A DNA stretch of 64,000 nt from the NCBI GenBank assembly GCA_026874595.1, contig CM049310.1:77555056-77619055 (forward strand). The letters run 5' to 3'. Of the stretch, positions 40,701 through 54,188 are shown in pieces. Source of the stretch: Sipunculus nudus (lineage: Eukaryota > Annelida > Sipuncula > Golfingiida > Sipunculidae). The position numbers and the translations under genes are program-made. Under the pieces are notes generated by a model. The model worked only from the letters and a program-made list of their open reading frames with translations. It ran no database searches and was not told the DNA's origin. How positions within the stretch are numbered: the first letter of the stretch is position 1; every line of letters begins with the position of its first letter.

Positions 40701-43700
40701 AAGTATCCCTGGCATACCAGTGTATGGATCGGAAGCCCATGCAAATGACCGTTGTGCCTAAAAACTGGCTGTGCACAAGGGAGTCCAAACCTATATAGAA
40801 CAAGTGACCCATGGGTCATGACGCTCAGCCGACTGCCATGTTGACAATATGTCCTTGCACAGACAACTAATTAAGATAATGTAGGTGGAAGCATTGTTCA
40901 TGCATATTAGCTTAAGTTCATCAAGACCTATAAGCAGAACAAATCTGATGACAAACCAACCGGCTTTTCATGAAGAATCTGGCAATTTGTGTGTATTTTG
41001 CATTATTTCTAGGGTGCTCAAACATACCCCAAAACCCTGAGAATATAGTTCACTGTGACCCAATTTCAGGTTTCCAAGGAGATTTTCATAGACCTCCCTG
41101 GAGTTTAGTTTAGAAGATTCCAGGTCCAATGTTTATGATTTGTGCCCTGCTTTGGTATCAAATTTTTAATTATGATTGGGGTGCTTATAAGCCCAATAGC
41201 TCAGAGAATATGGGTAATAGATACCTAATTTCAGGTTTCCATGGAGACTTACCTCTCTGGATGTAAAGTGAGAAGATTCTAGGTCTACTTGTCACGTATT
41301 GAGCCCTGTTTACAAATGACCGCATCTTTTAAGGTCTCAAAAATAGAAAAAGAAATAGTAAAAATCGAAAAAAAAATACAGGTGGCACCACCAGTCTGCA
41401 GAAACTGATGAAAAACTCCATAATGAATATCCATGCAAAGAACCATGGTGATCAATGCATTAGTTGTTCAGATACTTGACCTTTTGTATCAAAGTTTTCA
41501 TTATTCTTGGGGGTACTTCGGAGACCCATAGCTTGAAGAATATGGGTACCAAAGACCTAATTCCAGGTTTCCAAGGCGACTTTTCATGGGTCTTCATGCA
41601 TGTCGAGACAGAAGATTCTAAGTCCAGGGGTTACGATTTGTGCCCTGTTAACAGATGATAGCATCTTTTAAGGTCTCAAAAATAGAGAGCAAAATCGTAA
41701 AAAATTGAAAAAATATAGGTGGCACAACCAGTCTGCAGAAACTGATGAAAAACTCCATGATGAATATCTATGCAAAGAATCATGGTGATCAATGCATTAA
41801 TTGTTCAGATACTTGAGCTTTTGTATCAAATTTTTCACTTTTCTGGGGGTACTTCGGAGCCCCATACCTTGAAAAATATGGGTAACAGAGACCTAATTCC
41901 AGATTTCCAAGGAGACTTTCATGTACCTCTCTGGATTTAAAGTGAGAAGATTCCAGGTCCAGCGGTTACGATTTGTGCTCTGTTAACAGATGATGGCATC
42001 TTTTGAGGTCTCAAAAATAGAGAAAAAAATCGTAAAAAAAATCGAAAAAATACAGGTGGCGCCACCAGTCTGCAGAAACTGATGTAACACTCCATGATCA
42101 ATGTCCATGCAAAGAATCATGGTGATTAATGTATTAGTTGTTCAGATATCTGAGTTTAGTATCAAAATTTTCATTATTCTGGCCGACGGCCGGATGGCCG
42201 GACGGCCGGCAGACAAAGAGTTATCGCTATAGCTCAGATGACTTACAGTCAGCTGAGCTAAAAACAAGGTGGCGCCACCAGTCTGCGAGAACTGATGAAA
42301 CCCTTCATCATTGATATACATGCAAGAAATCAGGGTGATAATACATTCGTTGTTCAGATACTGGAGCTTTTGTATCAAATTCTTTAATATTTCTTTAACT
42401 TCTGAGCCCCATAGCTCTAAGGATATGGATAACAGAGACCTACATTCAGGTTTCCAAGCAGACTTTTCGTGGACCTCCCTGCATGTCAAGAAAGAAGATT
42501 TTAGGTTAGTCGTTACGATTTGTGTCCTGTTAAAAGATGATTGCATCTTTTAATGTCTCTAAAATAGAGAAAAAAAATCGTAAAAAAAAAAAAAAAATAC
42601 AGGTGGCGCAACCAGTCTGAAAAACTGATGAAACACTCCATGATCAATATCCATGCAAAGAATCATGGTGATCAATACATTAGTTGTTCAGTTACTTAAG
42701 CTTTTGTATCAAATGTTTCATTATTCTGGGGGATACTTCCGAGCCCAATAGCATGAAGTATATTGGTAACAGAGACCTAATTCCAGGTTTCGAAGGAGTC
42801 TTTTCATGGGCTTCCCTGCATGTCAAGAAAGAAGATTCTAGGTTCAGTCGTTACGTTTTGTGCCCTGTTAAAAGATGATTGCATCTTTTAAGGTCTCTAG
42901 AGAAAAAAATCGTAAATAATCGAAAAAAATACAGGTAGCGCCACCAGTCCGCAGAAACTGATGAAACACTCGATGATCAATATCCATGCAAAAAATCATG
43001 GTGATCAATGTATTAGTTGTTCAGATACTTCAGCTTTTGTATCAAAATTTTCATTATTCAGGGGGGGGGGGGGGGGTACTTCGGAGCCCCATACCTAGAA
43101 GATCATGGATAACAGAGACCTAATTTGAGGTTTCCAAGGAGACTTTCTGTTAGACTGTTACCCCGCTCTATTATGGCACCGCTGATCTAGGCCAATCATA
43201 GCGACGGGCGTACAACGCCATCTTTTGTACTCTTGGCAGACTGGTACCAACTCCAGTATATATTATATATAATAAAAATAAGAATTTCGTTTGCTCAAAG
43301 AAGTTACCAAAAGTTAGCTGTATATTAAATGTGACATTAATGATTAGATTTATAGATATTAATAATAAATTACTGCTACGTACAGTGGAAAATCCAAGAT
43401 TCAGTATATCGTGTTATCTATGCATCCATCATTCAATTTTTATGCAACAACTCATTCTTCAATATTTGAAAACTAGAAATAACTAAAGAAAGATATTTTA
43501 TAAGAAATCTTCACGGATAATCAACCAGGATCGCGTGAGCATCCATGACAACAGGCATGAGCGTGCATACTGAAGTTGGAACCAGTCTATAGGTAAGTCA
43601 GGAGTTGCAACTGGGAGTACTTAAGATGGCGTTGTACGCCTGTCTCAATGCTTGGCTGAGCAGGGTACCAGTCTAACTTTCTGTGGGGTACTTCGGAGCC

Positions 43701-44083
43701 CAATAGCTTGAAGAATATGGGTAACAGAGACTTAATTCCAGGTTTCAAAGGAGATTTTTCATGGACCTCTTTGGATGTAAAGTAAGAAGATTCCAGGTCC
43801 AGCGGTTACGATTTGTGCTTTGTTAACGGAAAGACGGCCGGACGGACGACGGACAAAGAGTGATCGCTATACCTCAGATGACTTACAGTCAGCTAAGCTA
43901 GAAACGATGGACCTCGCCCAGAGGCGTCATTGCTTACCCACAAAGACAGGAGATCTGTTGTAACATGCACTCTAACATGCACAGAGTGCATCCAATATTG
44001 TGCTCAAACCAAACCATCAGAGTCACCAACGTCTTCGACAGACTTCCATGATGATGATAATGTAAGCATGGATGCAAATATAG

Positions 44084-44142
<59 letters not shown>

Positions 44143-47100
44143 GCTCACACCCTTTTTTAATCGTAAATTTTATAAAAGCACACATTTTCGGCACACATGT
44201 CACAGCGTCCCTCGGTTCCAAATCATTCCTTCAGCCCCTGCATATTTATATATACATATATATATATATATTTGAGCGGAACACATTAGGGTCATTCTCC
44301 AAAAACGTACAAACATGAGTAACTACAAAAAAATATAAACATTATATCTTTTAAATATTTTAATGTTCAATATTATCCTAAATTAAGACAATACTACTTA
44401 ATTAAATGCGAAAAGATGAACTAGCTGCAAATTTAATTAATTATTTTCTACATAATAAGATGCAAAATGTACAGTTACCTACTGGTACTCTCCTATGGTT
44501 CCATTACTCTATCTCATTTTACTGAAAGGTTTTGAACTTTAAAATAAAAATGTCAGTGTTCATTGATTAATGTACTTGCAAGGAATATAACAGTGTTATT
44601 ATGGAAGGTTTGTTGCATTGTTTGACATAGATTTTATGGGTATTTCATTGTCACTGATTTTTTCTGTCAGTGGTGTTACTTGAGACAAAAAGGAATACAA
44701 ACCTTATAATAGATCCTAATAGCTTCATTTTTTCAACACTAGAGGGCCTTTAAAACGTCACTGAAGCAGCCAACGAGCAGAATGGTGAGTATTTTTTAAC
44801 AGTTTATTCACAATTTAGGCATTATCTCTAAATTTTCTATGCATGTTTTTATTCGTAGTCAGTGGTGTTCTCATTTTTTCCTTGCAAAGTGAGTTAAATT
44901 ATTAAAAAGTGACCCATGGGTCATGACGCTCAGCCGACTGACATGTTGACAATATGTCCTTGCACAGGCAACTAATTAAGATAATGTCCAGTCATTCCTG
45001 AGTAATCTGGCAATTTGTGTGTTTTTTTGCATTTCTGGGGTGCTTAAACATACCCCAAAACTCTAGGAATATAGGTCACAGTGACCGAATTTCATTTTCT
45101 GGGGAGAACTTTTGAGGAACTCTCAGGATGTCAAGTAAGACATTTCTGGGCCAAATTGTTATGATTTATGCCCTACTTTCGTTTCAAATTTTCAATCATT
45201 CTGAGGGATGCTTAGAAGCACCATAGCTGAAAAAATATGGGTAACAGAGACCTAATTTCACATTTCCAAGGAGACTTCTCATGGACCTCCCTGGATTTAA
45301 AGTAAGAATATTCCAGGTCCAATGGTTATGATTTGTGCCCAGCTTTGGCTCAAAAAAAGAGAAAAAAAATAGTAAAAAAATACAGGTGGCGCCATCAGTC
45401 TGTCGAAACTAATGAAACATTCCATGACAAATATCCATGCAAAGAATCATGGTGATCAAGATACTTGAGCTTTTGTATCAAAATTTTCATTATTCTGGGG
45501 GGGGGGGGGGACCTCTCTGTAGGTATTGTTAGAAGATTCAAGGTCCAGCGGTTACGATTTGTACCCTGTTAACAGATGACCACATCTTTTAAGGTCTCAA
45601 AAACAGGGAAAAAATAGTAAAAAATAAATAAAATACAGGTGGCGCCATCAGTCTGCAGAAACTCTTGAAACATTCCATGACAAATATCCATGTAAAGAAT
45701 CATGGTGATCAATGCATTAGTTGTTCGGCACTTCAGCTTTTGTTTAAAATTTTTCATTATATTGGGGGGTATGTCGGAACCCCATAGCTTGAAGAATATG
45801 GGTAAAAGAGACCTAATTCCCAGTTTCCATGGAGACTTTTCATGGACCTCTCTGGATGTAAAGTTAAAAGATTCCAGGTCAAGCAGTTACAATTTGTGCC
45901 CTGTTAACAAATGACCACATCTTTTAAGGTCTCAAAAATAGAGAGAAAAAAAATCGTAAAAAATCGAAAAAATACAGGTGGCGCCAAAACTGATGAAACA
46001 CTCCATGATCAATATTTGTGCACAGAATCATGGTGATCAATGCATTAGTTGTTAAGACACTTGAGCTTTTGTGTCAAATTTTTCATTATTCTGGGGGATA
46101 CTTTGGAGACCCATAGCTTGAAGAATATGGGTAACAGAGACCTAATTCCCTGTTTCCATGGAGACTTTTTGTGGACCTCTCTGGATGTAAAGTTAGAAGA
46201 TTCCAGGTCAAGCGGTTACAATTTGTGCCCTGTTAACTGATGACTGCATCTTTAAAGTTCTCAAAAATAGAGAAAAAAATCGTTAAAAAAATATTAAAAA
46301 AAAAATACAGTTGGCACCACCAGTCTGCATAATCTGAGGAAACGTTCCATGATCAATTTCCATGCAAAGAATCATCGTACTTGAGCTTTTGTATAAAATT
46401 TTTCATTATATTGGGGGGTATGTCGGAACCTCATAGCTTGAAGAATATGGGTAACAGAGACCTTATTCCCTGTTTCCATGGAGACTTTTGAGGACCTTTC
46501 TGGATGTAAAGTAAAAAGATTCCAGGTCCAGCAGTTACAATTTGTGCCCTGTTAACAGATGACCACATTTTTTAAGGTCTCAAAAATAGAGAGAAAAAAA
46601 TCGTAAAAATCGAAAAAAAATACAGGTGGCGCCACTAGTCTGCAGAAACTGATGAAACACTCCATGATCAATACTTGTGAACAGAATCATGGTGATCAAT
46701 GCATTAGCTGTTCAGATACTTGAGCTTTTGTATCAAATTTTTCATTACTCTGGGGGGTACTTTGGAGCCCCATAGCTTGTTTGTTTATACATATAATACA
46801 CTAAAAAATATTCTGCTGTGCTAATTTGTTTCTATATTTGCATTTTAGATAAAATTACAAAATTTTCAGCGTAAGAAAAACAAAGACAGTACCGGATGGG
46901 AAGAGATCAGGATCCACTGAGGAGGATACTAGATCTTGAGAAAAGGAAAAATAAATAAAAAATAAATTAAGTCTGGGAAGAGGAAACGTATATGGATATG
47001 TCAGAGAGAGACAAATAAAAGACAATAAAGAAAAGAATGGAGGAAGAACAAGTCAGCTTCAATTAATGCTTAGAAAAAGGAGGAGAATCTGCTGACTCCA

Positions 47101-50100
47101 CCTTCCTCCCCTTTTAACTATAATTATGAAAGAATAAAATTGGTCTAGGTATTTCAGAGAGATAATCCACTGTGAATTAACATTAACACATTTCCTTAAG
47201 TCTGTTGGGACGTTTGTAATAACTATCTTCAGATCAATCAGAGGATTCAAAAACAAAAAGTAAAAAGTTTCTATCAAACATTTTTATTTATTCCAGTAAT
47301 TTAAACATACCCTGTGAAGTTAACATTTAAAATAATCTACATGCCTGTGATGCATAGTTATCAATTTGTGTGGATACTGAATAGATTTCATTTACTGATG
47401 GAGGATTCTAAGAAAAATTAAGCAGGTTAATAAATCTTATGAGGAATAAATAAATGTTAACTATTCAACTTTGGACTTACTCAGAAAACTATGGGTATAA
47501 TGCATACAAGAGATTGGCAATTCAACTGTACAACTATTATTTTCAGTATTTTAAACTTACTTCAGTTAGCACAGGTTCTTCAACGTTACATGAGTTTCAA
47601 ATGTACTGATGTTTATATTTTTTTCAGAGGGAATGATTGGTGTTAACATTTATTACAAGAGTGACACCAGTTTAGGTGTTCTGCCAAAGTGCTTTGATTT
47701 TTTACTGTAAAGTTTAAGTTTTACGTCATTATTTAGGTCTGTAACACCACTGACATGATATTTGGACTTGGTGAACCTTCAGCTAAAACAGAATTTCATT
47801 TAACATAGATCAAGCTCTGCCGACTTTAAAATATATGTTCAAGGTTTATGTACTTTTCATAAAATAAAACATTTTTGGACAAGGAAACATTCGTTTATTC
47901 ATTAGTTGCCACTCTGGAATCGTACATTTTCTGGAGAATGTCCATTAGCTCGTTATTTTTTTATATATGTGCACTGATGCAGAATATTTATACCAATAAA
48001 AACCCGCCTGCACTTACCTTTGCACTTTCTACGCGAGTCATCATACTCCTGATGTGGCTGGCAGTTTCTTGAATCTGAATATAAAGAAGAAAAACGATGT
48101 TTAAAGGTGCCCATTCACCTTCCTTTTGAAAAAGAATTTATGTAATTTCTGGCTTCCTCTGTATATATATTATTGATCTAAGTGAAATTTTGATTGTGAA
48201 AAGTTCTTATAAGGCCTTAATGAAGTATGTGTGAACTTGTTTATCAACAACATGTTTGTAAATACGGTAATGTTGACAAACAGGAAAAACATGTAACCTT
48301 AGGTGGTAGGTTGCAAATATGCAGAGGTAGAAAAGTCACTTGTTGCAAAATGCCATTCGCGAAGCTATGGCTGATCTGACATGCTGCAAGATGCCATTGT
48401 TGATTTTTTTATTATTTTGGCATGCCCCACATATTATAAACACGTTGATATAAACAAAACAAGCAACCTGTGTGCAGTGATATGCACATTTTCTGGCCTA
48501 TTTTTTAAAAGCTCCAAGGGATTACCTTTAGTTAAAAAAGGTCAGATAAGTGATAAGGCCCCTTTAACACAATAAAGCACACTGGAAATGTAAATGTTTG
48601 CTGGCTTAATCAGCATAAGTGGAAGTGAATTAAAAAATTTTATCAGTTAATAAGCGGTGTACATGCGGTTGTGTTATCACCTCGGGTCAAGTCTAACTTT
48701 GTTTAGAATTAAATTCGAATTGAAAGGAAAGTTGGCTTAAATTACATGAATCAGATTAACAATTAAATGGCTGAATTAAAAATGACTTTAGGAAAGCATT
48801 AGTGCAATAAATGACGGCTAATGATATATGTATGGGGTTTATTCAGGCGCCGATCCAGAGGGGGGCTTTTGGGGGTCGAGACCCCCCCCCCCCCCCCACC
48901 CCCCTTCCCCGCTCTAAACCAACGAGCTTTTTCTAGACAATTTTTATGCAGGACACCCCATGACCCCTCCCTGCAAAAACATCCTGGATCCGCGCCTGTT
49001 ATTATATCCGACATCTATTTCCATTTAATCAAGGAGTTTACAGACTGGAATATCAACTGAGAGTCTGGCCGTGTCGAATGTTGCTGACGGGGGTCATAAA
49101 ACTTGCTGCTCAAAGGCACACAGAGATGCCGCTGATAAGCCCGGTGCTACTTGATACAGCGATCCCCCCTTCCGGCGTGACATCGGAACAGCTCATTATT
49201 TACCGGAGACCACAAGCGTGAATCTTTTGGTACTCCCAGTAAAGCGTATATCCCTTTTTTGTTGCCCGTGACAGAAAGTGCTCGGGGAGTCCCTGTCGCA
49301 TTGCATTTTGGTTATTCAGTGTCAAAACGATGTCAGACGTCTTTTTTATCTTAAGACATAAGCAAAAATTCTCGAATTTGAGTAACTAAAGTTTATTGAA
49401 CATTATTTAATCTTATTTTGTTCAAAGTTGTCAAAGCACGATGTCTATCGAGCGGCAAGTCTGACAGCCACCATCTTGAAAATTGATGACATCGGTCGTC
49501 CTTCATAACAGGCAACATAAACATAGAAAATGTCTTAAGGAATGAGAAATATTCACATTTCAAGTACAAAATAATAATAATTTAGATAGATACCAATCTT
49601 TTGTGGGAGTTTGGTATGATTTATTGTCAAAAGGAGTTTACAATGTAAATATTTATTGAATGTATATATTGGAACAATCGTTAGTTTGCACAACATATTT
49701 TCATTAAAAAAACATTGTGTGTTGTGCAAATGTGTGTGAAGCTGTCATTGCTAATGACTTCTAAGCTATAGATAGGCTGCGGTAAACATGGCCGATGTCT
49801 CACTGTTATCCATCAAAATGAAATTCGTCCGTACATGGGCGTCATAATATTTAGTTATCGACGGAATACTATAATACAAGGTTAATTATTAATATCTGTC
49901 AGAAGTGTGACTCACTGATGCTAACTTTTAGAATTCCTAAGTTAGTCATGGAAAGAAAGGTTTACACTTTCCAGTCATCCGTCATGTATCACGGCCGGAC
50001 AGCTGTGATGGTCATGCCCCAGCCCATTTTTTGTTTACATGCTGGGGTACCATACCCACGATAACGTTGACAGCCTGGTGCGCAGTCTGCTGACCATGAT

Positions 50101-53100
50101 TTGAATATTGAGCAAATTTTAAAGCCAATCAAAAGGCGTGAATACTTTCAGTGCGGACAAGAAACTGACCCTTACTTTAGCGGAGGTCAGCACTGACACA
50201 GCCCCTTTCTGCTGCCTGCATGCATGCTTCACTGTATTTCTGATGGCTTTAGGGCGGTCCTCGCTGAGTTGGTTTTCCTTTTGTGTGCTTCGGGAACATG
50301 GCTGCGATCAAAAGTTTTCAAGTCATAATAGGTCGATTAGGTGGGAACAAAGTGGGATCAGAATATGACCCATTATTTAAAAAGAGTTCAAAGGACCCAA
50401 ATACTGCAGGTGACTGCTGTGCACAATGCGCATGCTTGTAGAAAAGGTCTATTTATACTTATTTACTCACGTATTTGTACGCATCCAGGCATGCTGATTT
50501 GGGCCTGGTCAACTCGGAATATGTAACGACCTGTGATGCCAACATTAGAATTCCTTGCCACCTGAAGAACATCTGCCTTCAAAGCCCCCGGAAGCATGTA
50601 AAACTCGGAATGTGGGGACCCAGGACCATGACCTGAATCGATTCCCGCCTGAAATGAAGACAACTTTTCTATTCAATTTTCAGAGAAAATTAAATTGGTC
50701 AGTAACATGCATGTGTATAAAAAAACTTTTAATAATTGTTGCATAACGCCACTGAACAAGCATGCATGTACGTGAAAATCCTGAACAAGGGAGAGGACTT
50801 CTAGAATCTTTAAGCCTTTTCAGAAACACTATATAGCGATATCTTCTCATGTTTGAGTCTCTAAGTTGTGATTGTTTCATTTCAGAGAGAAACACGTGAA
50901 CAACTGTTCAGGCTCACTGGGCCCCATGCCAGCCCACACTGCGGATAATCGGACACACAAGAGTACGGCTCTCTTCGTTAGGGTATGCGAGTGAAGAAAT
51001 CTTTCCCTAGAATGCACTTGGGCTTCTAAATATACCAGCGGCGTATATACATGTAGTAAAGAGGGTAATGTAGTACGTTTAAATATGTAGGAAAAGAAAT
51101 CACATAAGCAGGGATGTTTTGTGGAAAGTAATAATTGTGAACATTCATGCGCATGTGAAATTTAAATAGGTGATTCCTTGAAATCTGACACATTTTGATG
51201 TTCGGCAGTAGAGACTAGTAGTCTCGGTCACCCCTACAGCTCCTAAGTGGAAAAGGTTCGTTTGAGTAGAAATGACTTAGGACGTAAGGGTGGGTCCGAA
51301 CTTTGCAGACAAACATTACGAGCATTGCGCAAGCTCAAACGTTTTACTGAAGTTTGTTTTAGGCGTTTATGGTAACCAAATACTGGACATGTCAATCACA
51401 CGGGATAACGTGCAGATAACTTGAAAAGCAGAACCAGTATGATAATCCGCAGTGTTTTTTTTTAATTATTATTTTTGTCCCGCCAACTGTTTAAAATTTA
51501 TTTTAATCATGTCAGCGACTGGTACGGACAAAATTACGGCAGAAAAAGCTGGAGTCACATATATACAGACAGTCATATTTAGCAGTAGAAATTTTAGGCA
51601 AATTTCTGTTTCTGGAGACAAGAATCATATTTATGGCATGGTACTGTAGGATTTAAAAAAAAATAGACGACCAGAGGTCAAGCGCATGCCGGAAATGACG
51701 TAGAAATAGTCAAATGAATGAGCAATAAAGAAGAGGAAGAAAATCAGCTATTGTTTGTGAAGTAGGACCAATATTGACAAAGTATGATGGAAATAATATT
51801 TTGACGTGTTTTGATGACCTTGAACTTTAAACTCTATAAAAATACACATACAGCTTTGATATTTCGTTCCGATATACGATACGTGTAAGTTACAAAGTGA
51901 TTCTTGCAAAACTATGGCCTGCAATATGCTATATGTCAAGTGCAAGAAACAGCATGCAAGCAAAATAGAGGACTACTGACAAACAGATATACTGACAAAG
52001 TGACACATCTCAGATAACAGATGATTAGATAATCTAATGGAGAAGGTCAAGAGAAACAAAATGAGCTATACTTTATGTAGATAAGGTTTACAGTTTTGGA
52101 GATGTTGCAGTGTTTCAAGTGAAGCGCCCCCTAGCGGCTATTTTCGGAAAATGAAAAATAACTTTTTAGATATTAGTATAAGACATAAGATGTACCAGTT
52201 TCAAATGAATTTCTGCAAAACTGTGGAATGTAGAATGCTAATTGAAATACGCAAGGACTCGCAAGCAGGCGAAATTGAAGACTTCTGACAAACAGGCAGA
52301 CATACTGACAAAGTGACCAATTTGAGATGACAGATCACTAGTTAAGCTTATAGAAAAGGTGAAGAAGAACAAAATGAGCAATGGTTTATGTAGGTAAGGT
52401 GTCTTATTTTGGAGATATGGCCTAAATTGATATGTTGTTATGTTTTGTGTGCAGCGCCCCTAGCGGCTATTTTCCGAAAATGAAAAATCACTTACGAGAT
52501 ATTAATATGAGACAAAAGGTGTACCAGTTTCATAAGGATTCCTGCAAAACTGGCGCCTGTAGATTGCTTATTGTAAGATGAAAGAACCAGCAAACAGTCG
52601 AAATAGTGAATAACTGGCAAACAGACAGACAGACACACTGATAAAGTGACATGAGATTGACCAGTCGTCTAGACCAGGTAATGGAGAAGACAAAGAGGAA
52701 GGAATTGAGCCTAAGTTTGTGACGGTAGGACTAAAATTGAATAACGTTATGACGAAGATAAAATATCTTTTTTTTATTACTTTGACCTTGACCGTTGACC
52801 TATATTTACCAAAAACAAAAGGATTCCAGGACTTTTGGTTTTCAATCAAAACTGTAAGTGTCAGATCGATTGTTACATGCTTTTTGCCCTTAGTCCTTAG
52901 ACAATAGGTTACATTGACCTTATTTAGGCTTTCCAAGAAGGATTTTACCAGGAACTACCTAGAAGCTAAGATAGAAGTTTCTACGTCCAGCTACTACAGT
53001 TGTAGCATCTGACCAACAGAATGCTAAAATCATGTTCTTTGTGTTCCGTCTGTCCAAGTGAACGCTCGAAGTCCTGTTTGCTGTCCCTATTTTGTAAAAT

Positions 53101-54153
53101 ATAGATCACCATGACCTAATTTCAGATTTCCAAGGAGATTTGCCTATGACCTCCCAAGATGTACAGTAAGAAGTTTCTAGGTCTTACGGTTACGGTTTGC
53201 GCCCTGTTAATCGCTGGAATGCTGGATTTTAAGGTCTCAGCAATAGAGAAAAAAATTGTCAAAATTATAAAAAAAAGTAAAGGTGGCGCCACCAGTCTTC
53301 AGGAACTGATGAAACACTCCATAATCAATATGCATGGTAAGAATAATGGCAATCAATGCATTAGTTATTCAGATATTGGAGCTTCGATATCATTTTTAAA
53401 ATTATTCTTGGGAGCAATAACAGGCAACGTAACCCAGAGAATACAGGTCGCAGTGGCCTAATTTCAGGTGTCCTGTGAGATTTCTCACGGACCTCCATGG
53501 ATTTTAATTCTAAGATTCTAAGAAGATTCTAAGTGCAACAATGAAGTTCTGTCCCCAGTCTGACTGTCTGGGTGTTGTTGGCAAGTAGCTTGCAGAATAT
53601 AGGTCACTATGACCCTTTTTTCAGGTTGCCATGGAGATTTACTCAAGACATTATTTGATATTACGTTAGAAGGTTCTAGGGTTAGCGGATACAAGTTGTG
53701 CCCCGTCTGACCCACAGGTCTGACCCTCATTTAGGTCACTATGGCCTAATTTTCAGGTTTCCAAGGAGATTCGCCTGGGGCCTCCCTGGATGTACAGTAA
53801 GAAGGTTCTAGGGGCAAAAGTTTTTTTGCCCTGTCTGACCGCCTTGGTGCTTAAATCATGTTTTTGGAAGCAACGTTAGAAGATTCTAGGGCTAGCGGAT
53901 ACAGTTTGTACGCCGTCTGACCCACTGATCTGACCCTCATAGTCCTGTTTCGGGCCCCTATTTCGCAAAATATAGGTAACAATGACGTAATTTCAGGTTT
54001 CCAAGGAGATTTGCCCAGGACCTCCCAGGATGCACAGTTGGAAGTTTTAATGCCTAACGGTTAGGGTATGCGCAATATTAACGGCTGGACTGCTGCATTT
54101 GAAAGTCACAAAAATTGGGAACAAAATGCGAAAAAAATTAGAAAAAAATGAGC

Positions 54154-54188
<35 letters not shown>

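Noticed and set aside
40437-40761. Overlapping open frames on both strands
   Set aside because: No motif on either strand recognised, and no splice or promoter support.
43930-44221. Frames with repeated IYIYIY on both strands
   Set aside because: Translation of a TA microsatellite.
44667-47757. 15-bp inverted match tgtcagtggtgttac spanning 3.1 kb, as a possible transposon
   Set aside because: No target duplication and no extension of the match; one or two such matches are expected by chance in 64 kb of AT-rich DNA.
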